DNA of 64,000 nt. Origin: Gnetum montanum. Taxonomy: Eukaryota; Streptophyta; Gnetopsida; Gnetales; Gnetaceae. The position numbers and the translations under genes are program-made. The stretch's first letter is position 1. Each line of letters starts with the position of its first letter. The stretch is from positions 113,648 through 177,647 of the forward strand of contig MNCI01004786.1 of the NCBI GenBank assembly GCA_015680685.1, written 5' to 3'. Positions 12,266 to 22,099 of the stretch are shown piece by piece. Under the pieces are notes generated by a model that did no database searches, was not told the DNA's origin, and saw only the letters and a list, made by a program, of their open reading frames with translations.

Positions 12266-12286
12266 CCCTCCTTCTAGCACCAAATT
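12266..12286 (-). promoter_or_regulatory. Putative primer-binding site of element T
   Basis: On the minus strand TTTGGTGCTAGAAGGAGGG follows a CA end at 12288-12289. The form and position fit a Tat-type primer site just inside the 5' LTR; I do not assign the tRNA with confidence. Confidence 0.4.
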
Positions 12287-12287
12287 C

Positions 12288-13100
12288 TGTACTATCTGAA
12301 ATCATTGGCGTACGGCTAGAGGAAAAAAAACACTGAAAGATCTCCGGAGGGCATACAGATGACCCTGCCTTCACGTGAGGGCAAGCTGAAAAGATGAAGG
12401 CAGAGTGCCTTGGATGGTTTGCATGTAGATCAACCAAGGACTTCCCCAAGTGTACGCTAATGGCCTACGTTGGGGTTATCACCACGAAATGTAAAATAGA
12501 GAACGTAATGTAACGAAACGTAGACGTGAAATATAGTGTGTGAACGTGCAAAAACGTAAATAAAACGTATGCAGAAACATGCAATGAAACATAATAAAGC
12601 AATCAATGAATCAGAATAGCACAATAAAAGGCAAAAAGGAATGAAAGTATATTGTATTAATTCTAGCGCTCCAGCGTGACTTGGGCATGAGCAAGCTGGG
12701 ATGACACATTTTACACCGAAACTTGATCTTTTAGGCTTATTTTTCAAGGGTAACTGCTACTTGACTTTGGCAAAAACCTATATGCTGAGACTCAGCCTGT
12801 TTGCGCCTCGATTCAGGCCACTTTTGGTAGCTCAAGCTGGGCTCACACTGTCAGTGTGACCTGGGAGTGCAAAATGAAAACGCTGTCAGCCTAAAACCTA
12901 AATTCTGAGGGCTGGGACCTGGAGCAATCATTAGTTGACCTCAAGGGGGCCTTTTACCTTTCAAATCAGACCATCTTGACACTAGTTTGAGGCTATTTTG
13001 AGGTTTTTTTGAGGTGCTCACACTGAGGGCAAGCTAGCTTGTTAGCATGAGCAAGCTAGCTTGAGTTCCATGCCTTAGTCAAATTTTGCCTCCTGAATGC
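12288..13100 (-). repeat. Putative 5' LTR of element T (upper edge unknown)
   Basis: Begins next to the primer site and holds palindromic words between 12670 and 13065: AGCAAGCTAGCTTG forms, TCACACTGTCAGTGTGA, and CTCCAGCGTGAC. This resembles the word-rich U3 of the Athila-like LTRs in this window. No clear TG start or TATA box was found, so 13100 is only approximate. Confidence 0.3.
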
Positions 13101-13389
13101 CAAAAGGGGCTTGAGTTGTTCTTGTTTCAAACTGTTAGGCTAAAATTTTATGGTGTTTTAGAAATGGAGGACATTGGCTATTATCAAGGGTTCTAGGGTA
13201 ATTTCTATTAATTCAAAAGGCATAATTAATGATAATGGTGCAGATTTTATCAATAAAACCTTGGGTGGTAAGAAAAAAGGGTATGTGATGGTACATTGGA
13301 ATGTTGAAATTTAGAGGGATAATAGTAGGGAAAGAATGTTATGAAAATAAGCTAAGGGTAAGAAGTGGTGTGTGAGAGCTATGTCATAA

Positions 13390-14489
13390 GTGAGAATTAC
13401 AAAAGATTACACAAGTGGGTCCTCCCCAAAGCAGGTTTCAACCTATAATGCCCTTGTGTAACCACACTTAAAGTGTCCGTGGGCACTAGAAGGGTTAAAT
13501 GTAATCTACACTAACTCCACAAAACACACACATGTAAATATCATCGGAATGAGATGAAAATTCTATGCTACACGGGACACGAGCTACAATTACATAAACA
13601 GTGAGATGAGACGAACTATAGAATGGATCGTAGAGATTGGGACACGAGGTAACTAACCCGGGACACAGTGAATCCTATGTGTAAAGCATGATTAATGTGT
13701 CATTAACCCATCGTTCCAAGATCAGGACCAAGTCCATTCCTCTAATCAGTGACATCACATTGTTTCATCCCATGATGAGCAACTATGAGAGTACTAGAAC
13801 AACAAGGCGTACAATCACTTGGCGTGTTATTCAAGGGAGGAGTGACTTTTTTTTGTGGCACTTTGTTTTTCTTCTTTTCTTTTCTCTTTCTTTTTTTTGA
13901 ATACTGAATCCAGAGAAATCACCAACCTTCAAGCATGGGTGCATGTCTTTCCAGTGGGACCCCCTAAAATAGCGTTTGATTTTCGAGTGCCCTTTTGATT
14001 ATTCTTACTCCCATTTTTCATTAGATCTACAAGGATCTTAGTACAACCACGTTGCATGATAACTCCCACAGATGTCACCAAAGAGAATCTGCAAGTCCCC
14101 TTGATGTCACACCCTAATCATTTCCTCTTGGTCCATCCTTCTTCATTCTGGGTACAATGAACACAAAATTAATTTTAAGTTTTAAGAATGTCAAGAATAT
14201 CACTATACCCTTGAACAGAACCTCTTTATTTGTAAAATGGATGAGTGGATGTAATGGGCTCACTGTTCCAAATAATTGATCACTTGAGACTTAATAACAT
14301 AGAACACACCTCAACCAACGATCCACATGAGTGTTTTATTCGTAGATGAGATTACTTACAAAAACGTAAAAACACAAAAACACAAAAAGATAAAAAAAAA
14401 TAAAACAAAAGGGTGAAAAATGAAAACCTGGAAAACAAAAAGTTGTAAAATCAAAAAAATAAAAAATGGCTATTAATCTGGCTTATTAT
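13390..14489 (-). other. G1 non-coding spacer with conserved blocks
   Basis: No gene. Holds the two nucleotide blocks shared by all related elements: GGGGAGGACCCACTTG near 13411-13434 and GTGTGACATCAAGGGGACTT near 14094-14116 (both minus strand). A TCAGTGACATC-like segment near 13745 and a poly-T stretch near 13850-13900 are also shared with G2. Confidence 0.6.
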
Positions 14490-16472
14490 TTAGAATGGGA
14501 GATATCCCCCATAACTAAACGATTGAGAATGGAAAGGATTAATAAATGAAGGATGAGGATCCTTGCATGTTGGAAGTATTGGAACTGGTCCATACTTACC
14601 CCATTGGGGTTCACACACTTGATTGTAGTAAGCATAGTGGGGTGCTTTATATGATGTAGTTCCTGGATAATGAGTTGACCCTCTATGATGTTTAGGATCG
14701 TTAGATGGTATGCAAGGATTGGGATGATGCCTCCCATGTTTGTGTTCATTAGGCCATATGATTGTTGGAGTGTGAGTTGGTGGCCCTGATGAAGTTACAT
14801 GAGGCATTGGGTTCGAAGGTAAGGGTGCATCACAGTGTGGGACTTGTGCTGGGTTGGAAGATGCAGTGGCCTCGGAATTGTGTTGTTCCTTCTTACGGCT
14901 ATGTTTAAAGAAAGGACACTTTTGATGTTGAGGAGTCTTTTCACTTATGTTAGTAGCAGTAGCACAAGTGTCATTCATGGATTGTTGCAATGGTGCAGAC
15001 ACCTTAGGAACAGTTAGTGGCGATGTAGAAGGAGGGAAAGGATGAGAATGTTGAAAGTTATGAGGTGTATAAGATACACAAGGTGGTGGTTGTGTTGGAG
15101 GCATGGGTTGATAGTATTGAGGAGAATGGTACTGTGGTGAGATAAAGTATGTTGGCTCAGTTGGAGAAATAGGATGTTGAAGAAGATAAGCGTTTGGATT
15201 TCGATGATATGAAGGGTGTCTCCAGTATAAGGGTGGATTCCCCCATGACTAGGATTGTTTCCACTGTGATCAAACACAGTATCTCTATATGAACTTAGGA
15301 TGTAACTTGTTTCCCCAATGCTCATGTAAATGTAACAATATTGGGAATTGGCCTTTAGGGTGATCGTACAAGCATATGTTACATTCATATGTATGATTGG
15401 TAGCTGAGCTCTTATTTTGTTTATCCCTTCTTTCTAATTGTCTAATGTTTTGTCCTGCTTCTTGGATTGTCAAAAATCTATCTCCAATAATGTTGATAAA
15501 TTCTCCACACTTTTGATACATCCATTCCAACATCTTATTGATCTTTGCCTCAACTTCTTCTAAGGATTGTTGTATTGGAAAAGATGGTTCTTTGCCCTTA
15601 TGATTGGTTGATTTCTCCTTTTTATGATCATGGACCTTTGTTAAGTTGAGATTTTGGTCCCATTGATGTTTTTCAACACTTTCCCATCTAGCTAACTCTC
15701 CTTCTTCTTTGGCTACCCGCTTAATAAGCTCTTGAATTTGATGGGTTCCTACTTCATATAGTTGACCCTGGGCATACATCCCTAGGGTTTCTCTTGTTGC
15801 ATCACGAAGTCCATCGATGATATGGTACATTAACCTTTCCTTGGAAAACCCATGTCCTGGACAGTTGTTTAATAGTGCATAATATCTTTCTAAGGCCATG
15901 TCCAAGGGTTCATGTTGTGCTTGTTTCCATCCTTGGATTTGTTTCCTCAAGGCTGACACTCTTGCGTAGGTTTGATATTTTTTGTTAAAGACTTCTACCA
16001 TTTTTGACCAACATCGTATTGAATTTGGTTTTAACGATCTATACCATACTTTTGCTTGGCCAATGAGTGTCATAGGGAAGAGCTTAATTTTTTTCTACCC
16101 GTTATCAATGTTGTTCCATGTGTAGGCATCATAGAAGGCTTGTAAATGTTGATGTGGATCTAAGTCATAACCTCCTGAAAATTTAGGAAAGTTGTTTAAA
16201 TCGAGCTTGGGTAGACGGCTCTCTTTACGATGCCTACGTAAGATTCGAACACCCTCTTGTATTTGCATTAAGCTTGTAGTGGCTAGTAGGGGTTCATTGT
16301 CATTGGGTAAGTTATACCTTCGTGTGCTAGGATGATGTTGCTTTTGTTCATGTTTATAAGAAACCCCTACCTCAGGTTGCGTACTCCAATCTTCATTGTC
16401 ATATAGTTCGTTGGTTCTCCAATGAACTTCCTCACTAAGTGTGGCATTATTTTAATCTTGTAGGAGAGGCAT
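14490..16472 (-). pseudogene. Gag of element G1
   Basis: ATG at 16472 (MPLLQD), aligned with MSLLQD of G2. N-terminal tail, then the Retrotrans_gag core (16073-15285) with TLIGQAKVWYRSLKPNSIR and ALERYYALLNN, a charged helical linker, a zinc knuckle near 15341-15386 and a Pro/His-rich tail ending SYGGYLPF. The knuckle CNICLYDHPKGQF follows C-x2-C-x3-H-x4-C, as in Athila-type gags, but the last Cys is Phe. Gag would assemble particles and package RNA. Only about four in-frame stops occur in some 660 codons, much less decay than in the pol-bearing neighbours, which suggests later activity or selection on gag. Stops are near 16455, 16096 and 15282. Confidence 0.8.
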
Positions 16473-16585
16473 TTTTGTGTGTGAATTTATATGACTTTTT
16501 ATAATTACTTCTTTCTAAGAGATATATCATTAAGTCCTTTACAACGACCTTGTATGATATAACTAATCTAGATAACTAGCACCGT

Positions 16586-16602
16586 CCTCAGCAACAATGC
16601 CA
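16586..16602 (-). promoter_or_regulatory. tRNA-Asp primer-binding site (G1)
   Basis: Minus strand TGGCATTGTTGCTGAGG, one base inside the LTR end. The complement of plant tRNA-Asp 3' end is TGGCGCCGTTGCCGGGG; differences are transitions of the deamination type. Confidence 0.75.
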
Positions 16603-16603
16603 A

Positions 16604-17420
16604 TGATGAGTGGCGAGGTACCCCTACACTCAACAATACGAATATGAGCGTTTTCATGCGTGGTCTGGTAGAACTCCGTAGATGAACCAGTTGTGGCACC
16701 TAGACAGTTAGCCTTAGGTCGCAGTTCGTTGTCTTCCCACCTGGACTAGTATTATATTTGTCACGTATGGTTTAGTCCAGAGTGAGGTGTATGATGTGTT
16801 CCTAATCTAATGCTACTCCTAAAGGCAATGGAAAGTAATATTATCTAAGCTAATAGAGAAATAGTAAAAGAATATAATCTAGCCTAAGTGCGATGAGCAT
16901 CCATTCCTTGATCATCCGTACACATCTTGGACCTTGTTCACAACTACCACTCACTGGGTTACCAAGTAGTCGCACTTAAATGCTCGTAATCAAGTCATAC
17001 TCATTCCGTGTTCTAACGTGAGTTTAAGGGTGAGAGAGACTAATTAGGAAAGTAGTAAATAACAATTAAATAAATAAATAAACAAAGTGAATGCTGCAAT
17101 GATGAAGTAATCTCGATCTTTATTGCCGGTCATGTGCGTGTCCAAGTACGTCACACTCGAATAAAGGATGTCATACAATTACATTCACCACACTGTGGGC
17201 AGACACTGGAAAAATAATCTATCTCTAGAGGGATCAAACTTCCAAAGTTTTGCTACAATCTAAATCTATTCCCCGAACAAGGGAGAGTCGCCTCTTATTT
17301 ATAGACATGGCAATGGACTACGATATCGCGTATGCGATATCGCAGGGGAAGACGCGATATCGTTGCAGACATGATATCACGTACGCGATATCATGGCCCA
17401 TGCGATATCACATCCCATCA
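16604..17420 (-). repeat. 5' LTR of G1, GATATC-word type
   Basis: Minus-strand LTR from TGATGGG (17420) to CCACTCATCA (16604), 817 bp. U3 at 17318-17420 contains six GATATC sites embedded in GCGATATCGCG-like palindromes; TATAAATAAGAGG lies at about 17289-17301. The R/U5 part has the CTTGGTAATCCCAGTAG-type repeats and AATAAAGATCGAG shared by the whole family. Confidence 0.85.
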
Positions 17421-18024
17421 GGGTATCAAATCAAGATATTATTAGAATTTTGGCTCATGTTGGGGAGGGGAAGGATCAGATCCCAAGAAATTATTAATAA
17501 TAAGAAAATAAAATTCAATGTGCATCACATGCTTAACACTAAGTAAATAACATTATAAAAAATATGAAAAAAAATATTCTAAAACAATTAATATTTTGAT
17601 AAAATATGTGGGAAAAATTAATCATTAGTAAGGAGGAAGGTCCTATTCCTAACAACATTTACATCATGTTTCAACATCCATGCTTAAACTTAAAATTGCA
17701 AAAGGATTCTAGATAGAGAGTCTTAGCTTACTACTAATATTTGTATCAAAGCAAGAAAGTGGGAGCATATCTTCTAGAAGATATTCATCTCATTGTTCAT
17801 TATTAATCTTTTCTTAAAAATATATACCATCAACTATAACTTTCTTATCAAAAAAAATCACAACAAATGACCCTTGAAATGATAACTCGACAATACATGA
17901 AACTTTAGCATATTCTTCAAATTATACATCAAAATTTAGATCCCACTTACATTTGATCAACACTGCATGCTTATGTCTAAAATACCCTATATCTAGGGCA
18001 TGTTGTGCCATCAAATCATTATTG

Positions 18025-18078
18025 TAACATCCCTATTAATTATCTATAAAATCCTATAACTAACTAATAGAGATGTTA
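18025..18078. repeat. Imperfect 18-bp inverted repeat (hairpin)
   Basis: TAACATCCCTATTAATTA at 18025-18042 and TAACTAATAGAGATGTTA at 18061-18078 pair with two mismatches around an 18-base loop. Confidence 0.75.
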
Positions 18079-18944
18079 TGAATCCCCAAGGATCTAGATT
18101 TAACCTTAATTTACTAACTCTAAAGGAAATAACAAACTAGATAAAATTTATTAATTAGGAGTGTAAATATAGTAGAACAATGTAGTACAATAATATTTTA
18201 TAAAACTTACATATATAATTAAATATAATTTATTGAATGAAAAATGGAGTTTTGAGCAGCCACAAAAGGGTAGATGTGTGAAAATTCCAGTCGTTCTATC
18301 ATAGAATAATAAACAAAATAATAATCCTAATGATACTTGTTTTATCTCAATTTGATATCTATGAATAAATATATTTATGTTTTTAGTTTACTAAATAAAA
18401 TAATAAAATATTAATATATAATATATAATATTAAAATTTTCCTAAATATATAATATGCACTAAAATGAAACATGTTCTTTGTAATCTCACAGTCCCAATG
18501 GCATAGATAGAAAATTCATATCTATCATACTTTATTATTTATTTACAAAAATAAGTACATAGCTCAAATGTCCAAAAAGTGTACAAGGTTTCTATTTTAC
18601 AAAAATTAAAAATATATAGAAACTATTTTCTAAGTTCAAAGAGTCCATCTAGTATAGAATTGATTCACCTCTCATCTCATGTTCCTCTTTTGATGATTCT
18701 CTACCTACTATGGGCTCTCTGTATCAAAATCTAGGGGAAGTTAGAATCCCTTAAATAAAAAAGGTTATTATATTTTCCTCTTTATTAAGCATACAGGTTC
18801 AAGACCAAACATGTTAATTTATGGGCTAGGTAAAGGTTTTTAATAAAATATTCAATATTATTTCAAGGTCTAGAAATGCCATAAAGTATTCCAAATATCC
18901 AAAAGGTATCCAAAAATCCCAAGAATGTATATTTATCCAAGCAT

Positions 18945-19205
18945 CTCTGAAGTTTAGGTCTTGGTTATCCTCATTGTCAACTAGAACCATTATGTCTTGG
19001 AATAACCTCACTGCTATCATTAGATTATCCTTTAAATTATTTTAATGTCCAAAATTATTACATATTATCCAACAAAAATCAAAAAAATGTATATTTTAAC
19101 TAGGTAGCTTTGAAGGCTAGGTTTTGGTTATCCTCACTGCCAAAGGGACTCATTGATAGCCCTTGGAATAACCTCACTACTATCATCGAATTATCCTTGT
19201 AACTC
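18945..19205. repeat. Two-copy degenerate direct repeat, period about 170 bp
   Basis: GGTTATCCTCA...GGAATAACCTCACT...TATCAT...ATTATCCTT occurs at about 18961-19030 and again at 19126-19196, with a shared TTTGAAG...AGGT lead-in. Confidence 0.65.
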
Positions 19206-19934
19206 AAAACAAGTCATTCATGGCTAGCTCTTAGCAATATCTTCACTATTAACATTGTCAATGGTCGAGCCACACATATCATTGAAAGGATAGGTCTTAA
19301 CTATGCCTCACCGCAACTCCACTAGACTCAACTACTTAGTGGCATGGTCTCAACTAAATCCATAGCCTCACATAAACTTATGAATCTAAATCCATGGTAG
19401 GAAATCCATCCAACCCTTGTTCTTAGAGGGTAGGTTCTACTAAAGAACATTCCACTATTGCATGCAAATGGGGACATTTAAAATATTTGTAGCTTTCACT
19501 ACCAACTCAACAAAATTGGTCATACAAATATTATTATTTTACTCTAAAAATTCCAATGATTCCAAAATAGCCAAAATCCATGGTAGTTAATATTCCATAA
19601 TATTCTCACAAAATCATGCTTATGTCATGAGTAGATCTAAAATATTCATAAAATATCAAGAATACAAGTTGAACAAAATTTTCATAATTTCATAAATTCA
19701 CCAAAAAATAAAAAAATTTCTAAACATAATTAAAAATACAAAAAGAAAGCCTAAAATGACAAAAATATGGCAAAATCTTGGCATAATAATCAAAATCATA
19801 GAAAAATAGTAAAAGATCATAAAGTAAATAGGACTATAAAATCCATAATAAAATAGGTTAGCCATATGAGAAAAAAAAACTAAAATAATCTTTCTTACTT
19901 GTACTAGCAAAGCTTCCATAATTCACTTAGCACC

Positions 19935-20607
19935 TAATGAGTAGTAAATACCCCCTTACACCCAACCATACAAATCACAAGTGTTCATGCACAATCCAAT
20001 CGAATTCCATGGATGGGACTAGTTGTGGCATCTAGATCATTATGTCTTAATCGTAGTTCATTGTCTTCCCACTTGGACTAGTGATAGCTTTATCATGTAT
20101 GGTTTAATCCAAAGTGAGGCATATGATTCTTGATGTTGTTTCAACCTTATGCTACTCCTAATGATAATAAGAAGATCAATTATCTAACTCATTAACAATG
20201 ATAAGTAAAGTCTAAGCTACCCTTTTTGTGATGAGTATTCATTCCTAACCTTCCATACATGCCTTGGACCTTGTGCAACTACTGCTGGGATTACCATGTG
20301 TATTCTTATTGGGTGTACCAAATGATAACACTACTAGGTTACCAAGTAATTACACTTGAGCACTTGCAATTAGTAATACTCATTCTACTTAATGACAAAA
20401 ATAATAAAGAACAATAAATGATAATCATTAACTAATAAAAATAGTAAGCATTTAAGTACTTAACAATAATAAAGCTAAGTGGACATTACAATGATAGAAG
20501 TAATCTTGATCTTTATTGTTGAACATGTAATATGTCCAAGTTTGTGACCCTCAAATAAGGATTTCATACAATCACTTAACATTAAACTGCAAGCATGCAT
20601 TGGAAAT
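19935..20607 (-). repeat. Element N 3' LTR, left part (interrupted by H)
   Basis: Begins with TAATGAGTAG (decayed TGATGAGTGG) and reads as R/U5 of a minus-strand LTR, with AATAAAGATCAAG and two GGTAACC-type repeats in reverse. It stops at 20607, where element H starts, and resumes at 48785-48999. The combined length of about 885 bp fits the other LTRs. Confidence 0.8.
20603..20607. repeat. Target-site duplication of H, left copy
   Basis: GAAAT precedes the TGATGAG of H; AAAAT follows its CATCA at 48785-48789, four of five bases matching. Confidence 0.75.
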
Positions 20608-20958
20608 TGATGAGCCACGATATCGTGTACACGCTATCGCATCCACCCCCACGATATCGCGTACGCGATATCACAGCCTACCGCAAGTTCTATAAATAAG
20701 AGGTGGCTTTCCCTTGTTCAATCACCTAGACTTAGACCCTTAGCCAAACTATAGCAGTTTTACCATTCTAGAGTTAAAATAATTTCCATGTGCCCAAAAT
20801 AGGAGTCTCAAAGTGAACGGATCTTTATTTGAGAAAATTGGACCTGAGCACACATTTGTGTATGGTAACAAAGATGAACTTTCTGATAAACCTTGCCAAC
20901 ATGTGGACTAAGCTAAATAGGATTTAATTATTGTTAAATGTTTAAATGCTTTCCTAGA
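20608..20958 (+). repeat. H 5' LTR, first part (U3 and start of R)
   Basis: TGATGAGCC, then palindromic words (ACGATATCGTGTAC and GATATCGCGTACGCGATATC, 20615-20680), TATAAATAAGAGG at 20691, then sequence matching the 3' LTR of H (47992 on). Interrupted after 20958 by element M. Confidence 0.9.
20954..20958. repeat. Target-site duplication of M, left copy
   Basis: CTAGA here and again at 34374-34378, directly flanking TGATGAG and CATCA. Confidence 0.95.
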
Positions 20959-21904
20959 TGATGAGCGGCTAGGTACCCCTACGCCCAACCATATGAATCA
21001 TGGGTGTTCACACGCAACCCGATCGAATTCCGTAGACTGTAAGAACTTAACATACACCAGACTCTAACCAGTGAAACTCTAGGTTAGAACGGTGATTTTC
21101 TTCCTAACCTCACTTGTCATGTTCCATTTACGATGGTTAAGTAAGACTAAGGCTAATGATTTTTATAGCTTTTTGCATATCTTTTGGCAGCTAATTTAAG
21201 GTATGAAAGGTAAGGAATAAACTATTATCTAATCTCTAATTATCCTAACTTATATTCTAACTATTCCTAGCATAAGTATCTAGTCCCATCTTCCGAGCAT
21301 GTTCTGAGCATCTCCTAACACTTCTGGGCTACCAGACGTTAAGCGTCACTGGGTTTACCAAGTGTTTGATTTATGTTCAAGATGGTCGTACTTATGGTCT
21401 TTACAAACTATGAATGAACAATAGCGATTAAAATAATAATAACAGAAACTTAAGTAATTAAGATGTAACTAACAAAGCATAAATATATTAAACTACTGAA
21501 TGCATAAAATAGCTAAGTCCAAATGCTGCAAGGAATGCTTGAATAGTTCATCTTTATTGTCGTCATGCCAATGGGCTCAGATACATCAACGCTCGAATAA
21601 AGAGCCAATCACTTTTCTTACACCTGCTATGGGCACTTGGAAAATATTCTATCTCCTATGGGAACAAACTGCAAGAGCTTCGCTATAACTAATTGAAAGA
21701 TGCCTGAATGACGCCGAAGACCCTCTTATTTATAGGCCAAAAAAGGCAGCTGCATAAACGGGGCCACATCGACGTAGGAAGGCTACATCGATGGGCCCAC
21801 GTCGATGCGGGTGGCACGTCGATGGGCCCGCGTAGACATAGCCACGTATACGCAGCCTCGTATACGTGGCCCAGTCAACGCAATGATTCAATGATACTTC
21901 ATCA
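20959..21904 (-). repeat. 3' LTR of M, TCGACG/GTATACG-word type
   Basis: 946 bp, TGATGAAGTATC (21904) to CTCATCA (20959) on the minus strand. The word-rich U3 (21760-21870) holds ACATCGATG, CGTCGATG, CGTATACG and GGGCCC palindromes; the TATAAATAAGAGG box is at 21723-21735. AATAAAGATG is the likely poly(A) signal. Confidence 0.9.
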
Positions 21905-21918
21905 TAACCCCACGACTG
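21905..21918 (-). promoter_or_regulatory. Polypurine tract of M
   Basis: Minus strand TCAGTCGTGGGGTTA abuts the 3' LTR; preceded by CTCGAGGACAAG, also present in H, G2 and N forms. Confidence 0.8.
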
Positions 21919-22099
21919 AGCAAAAACTTGTCCTCGAGTTACTTTACAATTTGGAAGGTATGGATTCTTATTAGCAACACACATAACTAAAACACATACA
22001 TGACACACACATGACACATCATGAACTTGACCAAGTGCCCGAATTACAGAGGAGAAAAAATTACAAAAATGGTGGTGTTCAAAGACAAAATTGAACACC

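Larger units (their letters stand above)
13390..17420 (-). mobile_element. Element G1: gag-only Athila-like LTR element (3' end lost)
   Basis: Minus-strand element with 5' LTR (16604-17420), tRNA-Asp primer site, gag, then a non-coding spacer with the same order of conserved blocks as element G2. No protease, RT or integrase lies between gag and the spacer, so it is a terminal-repeat element carrying gag only. Similarity to G2 fades below about 13390; no 3' LTR was found, and element T sequence follows. Confidence 0.75.
17421..19934. other. AT-rich unassigned DNA between G1 and N
   Basis: No gene, LTR pair or protein motif recognised. It contains an imperfect direct repeat and a hairpin (separate entries) and a short open frame (19698-19919) that is only low-complexity translation. 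It may be an old LTR or another repeat class too diverged to name. Confidence 0.4.

Noticed and set aside
13688-13900. 70-codon frame in G1 spacer
   Set aside because: The equivalent region of G2 and N is not open, and the end is a poly-T translation.
17318-17420. CRISPR-like or satellite array of GATATC palindromes
   Set aside because: Spacing is irregular, and the words lie in an LTR U3 with a TATA box downstream in a plant genome.
21500-21974. Open frames over the 3' LTR of M
   Set aside because: They recur in the partner LTR (33983-34240) because of shared LTR sequence and show no codon or motif support.
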